NCBI RefSeq assembly: GCF_002086285.1
Contig: NZ_MVHU01000007.1
Coordinates: 110,158 to 174,157 of the forward strand
Length of the DNA: 64,000 nt
Direction: 5' to 3'
DNA from: Mycolicibacter kumamotonensis
GTDB lineage: Bacteria > Actinomycetota > Actinomycetes > Mycobacteriales > Mycobacteriaceae
Below the pieces are notes generated by a model. The model was not told the origin of the DNA, made no database searches, and saw only the letters and a list, made by a program, of their open reading frames with translations. Positions 43,147 through 52,219 of the stretch are shown one piece after another (position 1 is the first letter of the stretch; each line of letters starts with the position of its first letter). Made by a program: the position numbers and the translations under genes.

Positions 43147-44085
43147 ATGCGGCGGCTTAGCGAGCCGAGTCCATACGTGGAGTTCGACCGACGTCAGTGG
43201 CGGACATTGCGTATGTCGACGCCGATGCCCCTGACCGCCGAAGAAGTCGTGGCCCTGCGCGGCCTCGGCGAGCAGGTCGACCTGCTGGAGGTCGAAGAGG
43301 TCTATCTGCCGCTCGCTCGGCTGTTGCACCTGCAGGTCGCCGCCCGCCAGCAGCTGTTCGCCGCGACCGCGGAATTCCTCGGTGAGAACGATCAGAGCCC
43401 CGACCGGCCGGTGCCGTTCATCATCGGCGTCGCCGGCAGCGTGGCCGTCGGCAAGTCGACGACGGCCCGCGTGCTGCAGGCGCTGTTGGCCCGCTGGGAT
43501 CACCACCCGCGGGTGGACCTGGTGACCACCGACGGTTTCCTCTACCCCAACAAGGAGTTGGAACGCCGGAACCTGATGCACCGCAAAGGATTTCCGGAGA
43601 GCTACAACCGGCGCGCGCTGATGCGTTTCGTCACCTCGGTGAAGTCCGGCGCCGACTACGCGTGCGCGCCGGTGTATTCACACCTGAGCTACGACATCGT
43701 CTCCGGCGCCAAGCAGGTGGTCCGCCATCCCGACATCCTGATCCTCGAGGGCCTCAACGTTCTGCAGACCGGGCCCACGCTGATGGTGTCGGACCTGTTC
43801 GACTTCTCGCTGTACGTCGACGCCCGGGTGGAGGACATCGAGCACTGGTACGTCTCGCGGTTCCTGGCGATGCGCTCCACCTCGTTCGCCAATCCGGAGT
43901 CGCACTTCCACCACTACGCCGGACTCAACGACCAGGAGGCGGTCGCCGCGGCGCGCGACATCTGGCGCTCCATCAACCGGCCCAACCTGGTCGAGAACAT
44001 CCTGCCCACCCGGCCTCGGGCCACCCTGGTGCTGCGCAAGGACGCCGATCACTCCATCAACCGGCTGCGCCTGCGCAAGCTGTAG
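43147..44085 (+). CDS. coaA: type I pantothenate kinase
   Basis: Protein of 312 residues, the exact length of M. tuberculosis CoaA (Rv1092c). P-loop [12 protein letters not shown] (94-105), TTDGFLYPN and [15 protein letters not shown] are near-invariant in the family. It phosphorylates pantothenate, the first and controlled step of CoA biosynthesis, and is feedback-inhibited by CoA. The second of two closely spaced ATGs (43147, [14 protein letters not shown]) is chosen because it matches the known mycobacterial N-terminus. It is divergent from the DUF885 gene. Confidence 0.96.
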   Translation: MRRLSEPSPYVEFDRRQWRTLRMSTPMPLTAEEVVALRGLGEQVDLLEVEEVYLPLARLLHLQVAARQQLFAATAEFLGENDQSPDRPVPFIIGVAGSVAVGKSTTARVLQALLARWDHHPRVDLVTTDGFLYPNKELERRNLMHRKGFPESYNRRALMRFVTSVKSGADYACAPVYSHLSYDIVSGAKQVVRHPDILILEGLNVLQTGPTLMVSDLFDFSLYVDARVEDIEHWYVSRFLAMRSTSFANPESHFHHYAGLNDQEAVAAARDIWRSINRPNLVENILPTRPRATLVLRKDADHSINRLRLRKL

Positions 44086-44088
44086 GTC

Positions 44089-44547
44089 TCAGGGCTGCGT
44101 GGCGGTGCCCGGCTGCGGCTGCGGCGCCGGCGGCGGCGGGAACCCGGGCGGCGGGGGGAACCCGGGAGGCGGAGCCTCGCCTGCCGGCGTGGGCGGCACA
44201 TTTTCGGGAGGTCCCGGTGGCGGCGCCGCCGGGGTCGGGGTCGAGGCGGCGACCAAGGTCTCCGGGCACATCTCGTTCTGCGCGGCATCGACCACGACTT
44301 TGGAGATGCCGTCGGCGATCTTCTTGTCGAACCGGTCCCGGGCGGGACGGCCGCGCCGCAGGTTCTGGCAGATGATTTCGCCGAACTTCACCGCGCCGGA
44401 CGGCGTGCTGAGTCCCGGGCTGTTCTGGTACTTGAAACCGTGCGACTCAAGGTAACTGAGATAGCCCTTCTCGTCCGCCTGGGCCGGCGCGGCGGCGAAC
44501 ATCAGGGTCCCGGGAATCAGCGTTATCGCCGCCAGCCGCCACATCAT
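44089..44547 (-). CDS. secreted DUF732 protein with proline-rich tail
   Basis: Protein of 152 residues. A Sec signal peptide (MMWRLAAITLIPGTLMFAAAPAQA, cleavage after AQA near residue 24), a DUF732 domain (about 25-100) with paired cysteines in IICQNLR and NEMCPETLV, and a Pro-rich C-terminus (PPPGFPPPPGFPPPPAPQPQ) that would span the cell wall. Function unknown; family restricted to mycobacteria and relatives. TACAGT (plus-strand 44554-44559) lies 6 nt upstream of the ATG, leaderless. It converges on coaA with 3 bp between stops. Confidence 0.85.
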   Translation of the reverse strand: MMWRLAAITLIPGTLMFAAAPAQADEKGYLSYLESHGFKYQNSPGLSTPSGAVKFGEIICQNLRRGRPARDRFDKKIADGISKVVVDAAQNEMCPETLVAASTPTPAAPPPGPPENVPPTPAGEAPPPGFPPPPGFPPPPAPQPQPGTATQP

Positions 44548-44600
44548 GGGAGAACTGTAGACGGTGGCGGCCGGGGCGACACGCTGCCGTGGCCACAAAC

Positions 44601-45008
44601 TCAAGGCAGGCGGCGCAGCCCGCGGTACTGCGCGAGCGCGAAGAAGGCCGTGTAAGCGGCGCTCGCCAGCATCGCGGCGACGCCGAACCCGGTCAACGGC
44701 AGCACGCCGGCCTCGACAACGGCGACGGCGGCTATGGTGCACACCACATTGGCGGCGAGCACACCGACGCCGGCCCCGCGCACATCCGGCAGCGCGGACA
44801 GGACATAGACCACCGCGCCGTAGAGCACGCAGAAGGCGGCCAGAGCGTATTCATGGGCCGGGGTCAACCCGGTCAGCGCCGCCATCGGGCGGGCGGCGAA
44901 CACCCCCGCCAGGCCGATGACCCCGGTGACGGCGGCGTCGGCGCGCAGGGCAAAGCGCAGCAGTGAATCGGTCGAGTCGGACAGGACCCGGGTGGTGATG
45001 GCGGTCAC
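44601..45008 (-). CDS. four-helix membrane protein of unknown function
   Basis: Protein of 135 residues with four hydrophobic helices (about 22-42, 53-73, 80-100 and 108-128), preceded by a short hydrophilic N-terminus MTAITTRVLSDSTDSLL. No catalytic motif is visible. The GTG at 45008 is supported by AAGGGAG about 8 nt upstream. It lies between the DUF732 gene downstream and the large membrane protein upstream on the same strand, separated by 98 bp. Function unknown. Confidence 0.75.
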   Translation of the reverse strand: MTAITTRVLSDSTDSLLRFALRADAAVTGVIGLAGVFAARPMAALTGLTPAHEYALAAFCVLYGAVVYVLSALPDVRGAGVGVLAANVVCTIAAVAVVEAGVLPLTGFGVAAMLASAAYTAFFALAQYRGLRRLP

Positions 45009-45106
45009 GGCGAACTCCCTTCAAGGTCGATGCGAACACCCTCGACATTGCTCACCAAGTGCTGCCACATCGACCCGGGATACTGCCAAGCACTGCCAAG
45101 CGCAGG

Positions 45107-46474
45107 TCACAGGCCTGGCGAAACCGTCACCTTGCCGCGCAGATCGGCGGCGATCACCCGGGCGGCGGCGTTTTGCCAGTTGTGCAGCGACCGCTGCGGC
45201 ACCTCGGTGACCAACCACTGCCAGGCCTGCCGGGCGGTCGGATCCAGCCCGGCCGCGGTGGCATTCTGCGCGTAGGCGCGCACTCCGACCACATAGGGGA
45301 AGTGCAGGGCGTTGTAGTGGCGCCACTGTTCGGTGGTGCCGAACTCGCCGCCGTCGCGCGGTTTGAGCGCGGCGATGCGCTCGGCCAGCAGCGCCTTGAG
45401 TTCGTTGGCGCGCTCCAGCGGTGCGTCGGGCGCACCGCGGGCCGCCAACCGCTCATCGATGGCCGGCAGCGCGGTCAGCGGGCTGGCGACGAGCTTCGAC
45501 AGGTCTCCGTAGTGCGTCAAGGCCCGCCGGGTCAGCCGGACGAAGGTCTCCTCGTCGACGTCGTCGAGCGGTCCGGTCGAGCGCAGTGCCAGCGCTGCCT
45601 CGGTGTCGCGCAAGGCGGCGCGGTCGGCACGCAACACCGGAGAGCGCCAGAACGCCAGCCGGTCCCAGAGTCGGGCCAGCAGGTCGACGAACACCTGAAC
45701 CTCGATCGCGACCGCGATCGTGCTGAACAGCAGCACCGTCAGCACGGTCTGCGCGGTGGGTTCGCTCCGGGTCAGCACCAGCCCGATCAGCACCTGCCCG
45801 CCCAGCAGCCCCGCGATCGCCGTGGCGGCCAGAAACGAACGCAACATGTCCAGCCGCAACGCCTGGCCCTCGTCGAAGGCGTCCCAGAGCGCCACCGCCA
45901 GACCCAGCAGCAATACGTCGACGCCGGTGCTGGCCAACGCGATCCCGCTGGGCACCACCCCCAGCGGGATGATCAGGATCGCATTGGCCAGGGCGAAGAA
46001 CAACGTCGCGACGATCACCACCCCGAGCACCGAGCCAGGCTGCGCGGGCCGGGTGAGGGCTTTGATCATCGCCCCCAGCGTCGATACCGAGATCACCGCG
46101 AACAACAGCCAGTGCCCCGGCCGCAACGGGCCGTCGACGCTGCCGGCCCACGCCGCCCCGGCCAATGCCGCCGCCGCGACCACGCCGATCAGCAGGGTCT
46201 CGCGTCCGCGGCCGCCCCAGCGGTCACACGGCCGGGCCAGCTCCAGCAGCACCGCGAACCAGGCCACCCCGGGCAGCACGGCCAGGTAGATCTCCACCTG
46301 GCCGAGCAGCACCGGCTGCCAGATCGCCCGCACGGCGTCGGCGGCGACCACCGCCGCGAAACCGCACAACCCGATGGCGGCATGCACCAGCACCGGCTTG
46401 CGCGGGTCACGGGCCAGCAGGTAGGTCCCGAGCCACCAGCTCAGGGTGAAAACCAGCGCCGACAGCACGACCAC
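45107..46474 (-). CDS. large membrane protein with cytosolic C-terminal domain
   Basis: Protein of 455 residues. Residues 1-250 carry about eight hydrophobic helices (for example VVLSALVFTLSWWLGTYLLA, VAWFAVLLELA, LLIGVVAAAALAGAAWAG, VVIVATLFFALANAILIIPL), an arrangement like the 7TM-type input domains of sensor proteins. Residues 250-455 form a soluble helical part (LADRAALRDTEAALAL-like, ERIAALKPRDGGEFG). No kinase, cyclase or GGDEF motif is seen. The start lies 7 bp after the prenyl synthase stop, so both share a transcript. Function unknown; a membrane sensor or lipid-handling role is possible. Confidence 0.75.
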   Translation of the reverse strand: MVVLSALVFTLSWWLGTYLLARDPRKPVLVHAAIGLCGFAAVVAADAVRAIWQPVLLGQVEIYLAVLPGVAWFAVLLELARPCDRWGGRGRETLLIGVVAAAALAGAAWAGSVDGPLRPGHWLLFAVISVSTLGAMIKALTRPAQPGSVLGVVIVATLFFALANAILIIPLGVVPSGIALASTGVDVLLLGLAVALWDAFDEGQALRLDMLRSFLAATAIAGLLGGQVLIGLVLTRSEPTAQTVLTVLLFSTIAVAIEVQVFVDLLARLWDRLAFWRSPVLRADRAALRDTEAALALRSTGPLDDVDEETFVRLTRRALTHYGDLSKLVASPLTALPAIDERLAARGAPDAPLERANELKALLAERIAALKPRDGGEFGTTEQWRHYNALHFPYVVGVRAYAQNATAAGLDPTARQAWQWLVTEVPQRSLHNWQNAAARVIAADLRGKVTVSPGL

Positions 46475-46481
46475 GCCGCAC

Positions 46482-47303
46482 CTACCTCCCGAATCGCCGG
46501 TGCCGCACGCTGTAGTCGCGCAACGCCCGCAGGAAGTCCACCCGACGGAAGGCCGGCCAGTGCGCCTCGGTGAACCACATCTCCGAATAGGCGCTCTGCC
46601 ACAGCAGAAACCCGGACAACCGCTGCTCGCCGGAGGTGCGGATCACCAGGTCCGGGTCCGGCTGGCCCGAGGTGTAGAGATTCTCCGAGATGCCCTCGAC
46701 GGTCACCGCGTCGACGAGTTCCTCGGCGGTGGCGCCGTTGGCCAGCTCCTTGCCGAGCAGGCCGCGCACGGCGTCGACGATCTCGCGGCGGCCGCCGTAG
46801 CCGACCGCGACGTTGACATGCAGCCGTGGAAGCCCGCCGCCGTCGGCGCCCGTCGTCTTCGCCGCGTTCGCCGTGCTTTCCACCGCCTCACGCAACCGGC
46901 GGGCGGGCTCCTCGCCCAGCAGCTCCAGATCCCCGACGGTGCGCACGCTCCAGCGGTTGGCGGGCGCGCAGATCTCCTCGACCACGTCGGTGATGATCTC
47001 GATCAGCGCGGCGAGCTCCGCGGGGTCGCGCTGCAGGTTCTCGGTGGACAGCAGGTAGACGGTGGCCATCTCGATGCCGGCGTCGGCGCACCAGCGCAGC
47101 ATCTCGGCGATCTTGGCCGCACCCATCCGGTAGCCGTAGCTGACGTCGTCGTAGCCGGCATCACGCGCCCAGCGCCGGTTGCCGTCGCAAAGCACGGCGA
47201 TGTGCCGCGGCAGCGCCGACCGTGAGGCCGCCAGCCCTTGCCGGAGGCGCATCTCGTAGAGCCGGTACAGCGGCTCCTTCAGGCGCGCCGGGATGATCGC
47301 CAC
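46482..47303 (-). CDS. short-chain cis-prenyl diphosphate synthase (Rv1086-like)
   Basis: Protein of 273 residues, cis-prenyltransferase family. Catalytic D40 in [11 protein letters not shown], the [15 protein letters not shown] helix and the [20 protein letters not shown] motif are intact. The closest match I know is M. tuberculosis Rv1086, a Z,E-farnesyl diphosphate synthase that feeds decaprenyl phosphate and hence arabinan and peptidoglycan carriers. The product is longer than Rv1086 partly because of an insertion (about [15 protein letters not shown]) after the REAVEST helix. The GTG at 47303 gives [17 protein letters not shown] (plus-strand 47312-47317) lies 8 nt upstream, leaderless. 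Confidence 0.92.
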   Translation of the reverse strand: MAIIPARLKEPLYRLYEMRLRQGLAASRSALPRHIAVLCDGNRRWARDAGYDDVSYGYRMGAAKIAEMLRWCADAGIEMATVYLLSTENLQRDPAELAALIEIITDVVEEICAPANRWSVRTVGDLELLGEEPARRLREAVESTANAAKTTGADGGGLPRLHVNVAVGYGGRREIVDAVRGLLGKELANGATAEELVDAVTVEGISENLYTSGQPDPDLVIRTSGEQRLSGFLLWQSAYSEMWFTEAHWPAFRRVDFLRALRDYSVRHRRFGR

Positions 47304-47375
47304 AAAAACCCAGACTACTGTGATCGGCAGAAGTTGCCGCGAATCGCATCCGGGAATCCACTGGAGGAAAGGTTC

Positions 47376-48089
47376 ATGAGCACGCACCCCGACACCATTT
47401 CCGAGCCCAACCCGGGTGAGCTGCCCGCCGACATCGCCCCAGCACACACCAGACCGCGGGCCCGCGGATGGATTCACCTGGTGTCGGCGATCGTGGCGGC
47501 CATCGCCGGGGCGACGCTCATCGGGGTGACCTGGCCGCTGGCCGGACTCGAGGCAGGCTTGGCCACGCTCGCCTACACCATCTCGGTGGTCGGCATGTTC
47601 GCCGTCAGCGCCACCTATCACCGGGTGACGTGGAAATCGGTGGCCACCCGGATCCGGATGAAACGGCTCGACCACGCGATGATCTTCATCTTCATCGCCG
47701 GCACCTACACCCCCTTCGCGCTGCTGGCGATGGACCACAGCGCCCAGGAACGGCTGGTGATGACCATCGTGTGGGGCGGTGCGCTGGCCGGCGTGCTGCT
47801 GAAGCTGTGCTGGCCGACCGCCCCGAAATGGGTCGGGGTGCCGCTGTATCTGCTGTTGGGTTGGGTGTCAGCGTTTTTCATCGCGACGATCATGCACAAC
47901 GCCGGGGTCGCGGCGATGGTGCTGCTGACCGTCGGCGGCATGCTCTACAGCATCGGCGCGATCATGTACGCGCTGAAGTGGCCGGACCCGTGGCCGCAGA
48001 CCTTCGGCTACCACGAGTTCTTCCACGCGTGCACCGCGGTCGCGGCGATCTGCCAGTACATCGCGATCTGGTTCGCCGCGCTGTCCTGA
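47376..48089 (+). CDS. hemolysin III / PAQR-family membrane protein
   Basis: Protein of 237 residues with a polar N-terminal 30 residues and seven hydrophobic helices. The PAQR metal-site pattern is visible: SATYHRV near residue 87, [16 protein letters not shown], and [11 protein letters not shown] near the C-terminus. Homologue of Rv1085c. Members are putative membrane amidohydrolases or lipid-stress proteins; bacterial ones are often called hemolysin III, though a true toxin role is doubtful. ATG at 47376 with a strong GGAGGAAAGG about 4 nt upstream, unlike its leaderless neighbours. It is divergent from the prenyl synthase and converges on the PucR-type gene. Confidence 0.92.
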   Translation: MSTHPDTISEPNPGELPADIAPAHTRPRARGWIHLVSAIVAAIAGATLIGVTWPLAGLEAGLATLAYTISVVGMFAVSATYHRVTWKSVATRIRMKRLDHAMIFIFIAGTYTPFALLAMDHSAQERLVMTIVWGGALAGVLLKLCWPTAPKWVGVPLYLLLGWVSAFFIATIMHNAGVAAMVLLTVGGMLYSIGAIMYALKWPDPWPQTFGYHEFFHACTAVAAICQYIAIWFAALS

Positions 48090-48100
48090 GCCGTAGCTTT

Positions 48101-49051
48101 TCAGTGGCTCACGCCACGCCAGTGCAGGGCTTCCAACGCTACCGCGATGTGCACGCCGTCTTTTTCCAGTGGTCGCGGTAGCAGTTCGTTGGCGCGGGTG
48201 ATCCTGCGCAACACCGTGTTTCGATGCGTGTACAGCAGCTCCGCTGTCCGTGCGGCGTTGCATTGTTCGTAGACGAAAGTCAGGACGGTCCGCTGGAGTT
48301 CAGCGTCAGCCGATTCGAAATCGCCGAGCGTCTGTTTGATGAATCGATCCGCATGTTCAGGATTCGAGCTGATCAATGCGATGAGGTAGATGTCGGTGAA
48401 TATGGCGAGTCGCTGAGGTGAACCAAGACGCGCCATCATCCGCTGAACGGTTATCGCATCGAGGTGGCTGCTCCGAAATCCCTCGATCCCCGCTGCCGTC
48501 GGCCCGACCGCCATACGCACGCCGGACCGTTGATTCAGCTCGGCGGCGACACCACTCAGGTCCGGGTAACCGGCCCCGGGGAGCCACACCCATCGAGTCC
48601 GGGCATCGGCCAGCACCGACAACGCCCGCCCCTCGCTGTTGCGGATCAATATGTCCGCGACACGGTCAAGATCGGACAGGTTGGTATTGAACTCGTCACC
48701 CCAGATGACCGCCGCAGTGTGGCTCTGCCCGAACTCGTAGCCGAGGCGGTCCTCGATGTGCTTCGGGATTATCGGTGCCCCATCGATGATCAGCGCGATG
48801 GTCTGCCGGCGTTGGGCGTGCGTCCCACGGGTCAGCTCATTGCGTTCGATTCGGATCTGGTGACAGACCGCACTGACCGTCTCATCGATGAAGCTGGCCA
48901 GAGAGCGAGCTGACAAATCGAGCAGCTCGCGCAATTCGTCCGCGTCGGACGTCAATGCAAATGCGATCTGCAGCCAGTACCGCCATGCCATGTTGTGCGC
49001 GACTCGATACGCGTCGACGATCGCGGCTTCATCCAACCCGTGACGAACCAC
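48101..49051 (-). CDS. PucR-type transcriptional regulator, probably N-terminally shortened
   Basis: Protein of 316 residues. The C-terminal HTH_30 helix-turn-helix is clear (VYEQCNAARTAELLYTHRNT, then VLRRITRANELLPRPL), preceded by a GGDEF-like middle region. The N-terminal part (VDAYRVAHNMAWRYWLQIAF) looks like the second half of an RsbRD-type domain whose beginning should lie upstream. The frame stays open to a TAG at 49298-49300 but has no ATG or GTG there, so the GTG at 49051 is the only standard start. Either the domain is truncated or a rare start codon is used. It lies at the edge of the conserved block. Confidence 0.75.
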   Translation of the reverse strand: MVRHGLDEAAIVDAYRVAHNMAWRYWLQIAFALTSDADELRELLDLSARSLASFIDETVSAVCHQIRIERNELTRGTHAQRRQTIALIIDGAPIIPKHIEDRLGYEFGQSHTAAVIWGDEFNTNLSDLDRVADILIRNSEGRALSVLADARTRWVWLPGAGYPDLSGVAAELNQRSGVRMAVGPTAAGIEGFRSSHLDAITVQRMMARLGSPQRLAIFTDIYLIALISSNPEHADRFIKQTLGDFESADAELQRTVLTFVYEQCNAARTAELLYTHRNTVLRRITRANELLPRPLEKDGVHIAVALEALHWRGVSH

Positions 49052-49355
49052 GTCACGGGCGGCGATAAGCGATTCGTCATCGAGATTGGCCGCTACCGGC
49101 GTACCCGTGTAGGTTCCACTCGCACGTGGCGGATACCAGCTCCCCTGCCTGCGCTTCTCCCGGATTCCGCTCCAGATGGCGGATGCGAAATTCCGTTCTC
49201 GGTGGCGGATCCTAGAACCGGACGGTTGTCCAGGTCGTGATCGCTCACCAGTATCGAGGCGACCAGCCTTGGCGGGAACACCAGCAGTAGTTCGGAACTA
49301 AGTAGATCTGAGACAAACGCAGACCACGTTCGGACTGTCGTGGTTCGCCAGGACT
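49052..49355. other. intergenic stretch with no supported gene
   Basis: Apart from the start-less upstream extension of the PucR-type frame (to a TAG at 49298-49300), I see no coding signal on either strand. The composition is mixed and no tRNA, insertion-sequence end or terminal repeat is evident. It is the first part of the apparent scar between the conserved block and the accessory block. Confidence 0.5.
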
Positions 49356-49700
49356 TTGCCCAATCCGCGTCCGGCCACCCCAGCGCCGAAGGCGGTGGTC
49401 GGTGACTTCTCCCGCATGCTCGGATACTGCGACGCAGGCCAACCGTTCACGACCACGAGCGGTACAGTCACCCAGCATTGGACACCCACCGCCGTCACCA
49501 CCGACGCCACCGACCCGCTGAGCACGGCGACCCGGGTGGGCGCTGGCGCCACCCGCCAGGAGCCACCCGCTCGTAGCTGTTATCACGCGGCGCTCGCCCG
49601 CGCCAATGTGACCGTGGAATCCATCGTGTGCGGTGACACTGATTCCGCCGCGGCCGCCAACCAGCTCGTCGACCGGATCAGCGCCAAGCTTCCGCGCTAA
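49356..49700 (+). pseudogene. fragment of a PknH-type extracellular sensor domain
   Basis: The frame of about 114 residues (TTG at 49356, no good ribosome site) matches only the C-terminal part of PknH_C sensor domains: CDAGQPFTTTSGTVTQHW, then ARSCYHAALARANVTVESIV with conserved cysteines, ending ANQLVDRISAKLPR. The signal peptide or transmembrane segment and the first half of the domain are absent. It therefore looks like the 3' remnant of a mycobacterial sensor lipoprotein or kinase whose 5' part was lost at the same junction that shortened the PucR gene. A real small gene cannot be excluded. Confidence 0.5.
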
Positions 49701-50790
49701 CCCTGCTCAGCCAAGCCCACTTTCGACTCACCGGCACGGGCGATGAAGCCTCCGCTGCAACGACACTTGCAGTTCGTACGGCCCGGTCTATGCGCCGCGC
49801 CACTTCGTGTCCGGCTGTGTCGTCGGCGCGTGTGGCGGCATAGGCCGTCTCTCGCCGGAAAGGCGATCTCTGATCCCCATCGAAGGGGCACCCCCGCTCG
49901 GTTCGGTGGGAAATGCCTGGCAATGGTGGCCGGACGCCTTGTGTCGATGATCGGACTTCCCCGCTGACACGCACGCGAGGTGCACGCAGCACTTGCAAAA
50001 CAGGCCTCAGCATCTCCCCGAGGTCACATCGCCGACGCGGGCCTGCCAAACATTCGGCACGCGTTAGTATCTCGACCACGGCACGAGCATCACCGAGCCG
50101 CCTTCCGCGGCACGCACGTTCCGACCGATGTCCCCAGACCGAGCAGTCTGTGCAAGCTGACGGCCACACCGGCGGCGCGGCCGCGTTCCGTCGGCCTCAA
50201 CCATCGGGGGGTGTATCTGGTTGGTCAAATTGCCCGTGCGCGGCGTCCACGTCGTCGTCTGCGAAGGCAAACTGGACATGTGCTGTCATGCGCCGCGACA
50301 GCCACTTAGCTCCCGGGCAAACTTTGACCGCCATCCTCGCTAGGCCAGAACGCCCGGCCGCGGCGTGTTCGCCAGCGCCAAATCTACACTTATGTAAATG
50401 GTCACCGCGCGGTCGCCGCCTGTGGCGCACACGTACCGCCTACGAACGCACCCTTGACCAATGCGCAGCTGGCAAATAGTGTTCGTCCAACTCAGATGAG
50501 TTGACGGCGGCCGAGGAGGCCGGGTCCGGCGCACATATGTCTGTCGAACGGGGGCGAGTCATGGCGGCAAAGGCTCAACGCGCGTGACGGCAATCTCGAC
50601 CCGGCCGCGACTCGAACCGGCAAGGCAAGTAATTCAACGCCGCCGCCTCAAGGGCATATCACCCTCGACCCCAGTCACCCGAGTGTTTGTGATGTCACGT
50701 CCCGCCTTAAGGGCCCGCCCGATGGAAGGCGTCCGTACTGCCCAGCCAGGGTCACGACGACTGGCGCCACTGAGTTGAAGACCCGCAGCA
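49701..50790. other. about 1.1 kb without a convincing gene
   Basis: Reading frames of 60-190 codons exist on both strands, but their products are Arg/Pro/Ala/Ser-rich, lack domains or hydrophobic cores, and have no good start signals, so I do not call them. No tRNA, repeat array, transposase or phage attachment core is evident. It may contain decayed genes and marks the left edge of the accessory block. Confidence 0.5.
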
Positions 50791-50814
50791 TAGTGTCCAT
50801 TTTCCGATCGGAAA
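50791..50814 (+). promoter_or_regulatory. promoter and palindromic operator of the antiporter gene
   Basis: TAGTGT (50791-50796) fits a TANNNT -10 box. The perfect 14-bp palindrome TTTCCGATCGGAAA (50801-50814) covers the expected transcription start and ends 4 bp before the ATG at 50819. This layout suggests repression by a dimeric regulator, unidentified in the window. Confidence 0.55.
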
Positions 50815-50818
50815 CCAC

Positions 50819-52180
50819 ATGCCCACACTGCTCGAGATCACGACCCACTTCTTCCTCCAGATCGCCTTCATACTTGTAACGTTCCGATTGCTTTGGCCCC
50901 TGTTCCGTCGACTGGGCCAGGTGCAGGTAGTGGCAATCATGGTGGCCGGCTTCCTTCTTGGCCCTTCGGTATTGGGCTGGGTGTGGCCTTCCGCGCAGCA
51001 GTGGCTGTTTCCCACGAAAATAACGGTTGGCGCCGAGACATTTACACATCCCAACCTCACCGCCATCTACGTTGTCGGCCAATTGGGTCTCGTGCTCTAT
51101 ATGTTTCTGGTGGGGGCCTCTTTCAAGCTGGAGATCCTCAGCGCCCATATGCGGCAGGCTGGTGCTACCTCGGCTGCCGGTGTGGGGATTCCGTTAGTCC
51201 TGGGTGGTCTCACCGGGTGGTGGCTGGTCAGTCTCGGCGGCTACTTCACCGGCGACGTCGTGCCCTGGCAGGGTGGTCTGTTCGTTGCAGCCGCTGTTGC
51301 GATCACAGCTTTTCCCATGCTGGCGTGGATCATCTACGACTCCGGCCTACTCAACACCCGGCTCGGAACCATGTCACTGTCATGCGCCGCGGTCGACGAT
51401 GCCTGTGCCTGGGTACTGCTTGCCACGGTCGTCGCCACGACGAAAGGGAGCGCGCTCGGAGCCATCCTGGCGTTGGGTGGCGGTCTGACCTATCTGCTCT
51501 TGATGATTTACATTGGCCGGCCGCTACTCGCACGGCTGAATACGTGGACTCCCAGCCGTAATGACGTCGAGCGGACCGGCGGAGTGCCGATCGCGCACCT
51601 GTGCATCATTCTCTTGGTTGTGCTGACGGCGAGCTGGTTTACGGACTTGGTCGGCATATACTCGGTTTTCGGCGCGTTCGTCGCCGGTGCCGTAATGCCA
51701 CGCGGTGCGCTACTCGATGCGATCCGTGAGCGTTTCGAGCCGCTGGTGGCCTACCTGTTGGTTCCGGCGTTCTTCATCTATTCGGGTTTGAACACTGAGC
51801 TCTCACTTCTGCTCGATGGGCCCACTCTGCTTATGGCCGCAGTCGTGCTAGTGGTGTCCTTCGCCGGCAAGTTCGCAGCCGTGGGGCTCACTGCCCGTTG
51901 GCAAGGAATGAGTTGGAACGAGGCCGGCGCGATGGGAGCGCTCGCCAATGCGCGTGGCCTGATGGAACTGATCTTGCTGAACATCGGTCTCGAAGCGGGT
52001 TTGATCACAGGCAAGCTCTACACGATCCTCGCCATCATGACGATCATCACCACGTTCGTCGCCGGTCCGCTGCAGCGTCTCTTCGAACGCCGGCTCAAGA
52101 GATCCGGATTGGTCTTCGGACCCACGGGTGAGGAGCCACATCATGGCCTATCAAGTCCGTCGTCGGCGACCGCCCCTTAA
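50819..52180 (+). CDS. cation:proton antiporter (CPA2 / KefB-NapA type)
   Basis: Integral membrane protein of 453 residues with about twelve to thirteen helices. CPA2 landmarks are FLLGPSVLGWVWP, LYMFLVGASFKLE and the transport-site helix CAAVDDACAWVLLA (two adjacent aspartates), with a later ANARGLMELILLNIGLE. No C-terminal TrkA-N/RCK domain follows, so it is the short, unregulated type. It exchanges Na+ or K+ for protons. It opens the accessory block, has its own palindromic operator and is followed by an MFS gene after 39 bp. Such antiporters sometimes accompany metabolite clusters, but the link here is only by position. Confidence 0.9.
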   Translation: MPTLLEITTHFFLQIAFILVTFRLLWPLFRRLGQVQVVAIMVAGFLLGPSVLGWVWPSAQQWLFPTKITVGAETFTHPNLTAIYVVGQLGLVLYMFLVGASFKLEILSAHMRQAGATSAAGVGIPLVLGGLTGWWLVSLGGYFTGDVVPWQGGLFVAAAVAITAFPMLAWIIYDSGLLNTRLGTMSLSCAAVDDACAWVLLATVVATTKGSALGAILALGGGLTYLLLMIYIGRPLLARLNTWTPSRNDVERTGGVPIAHLCIILLVVLTASWFTDLVGIYSVFGAFVAGAVMPRGALLDAIRERFEPLVAYLLVPAFFIYSGLNTELSLLLDGPTLLMAAVVLVVSFAGKFAAVGLTARWQGMSWNEAGAMGALANARGLMELILLNIGLEAGLITGKLYTILAIMTIITTFVAGPLQRLFERRLKRSGLVFGPTGEEPHHGLSSPSSATAP

Positions 52181-52219
52181 GCCGAGCACGCTCGCGCCGC
52201 GGATGGCTGGGAGTCCTCC

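Noticed and set aside
45059..46573. Open frame of 504 codons on the plus strand
   Set aside because: His/Arg/Gln-rich product without a fold; the opposite strand encodes a clear multi-helix membrane protein and the end of the prenyl synthase.
49913..50479. Frame of 188 codons in the gene-poor stretch
   Set aside because: Product is Arg/Pro/Ser/Thr-rich, lacks hydrophobic core and recognisable motifs, and has no ribosome site or -10 box at its start.
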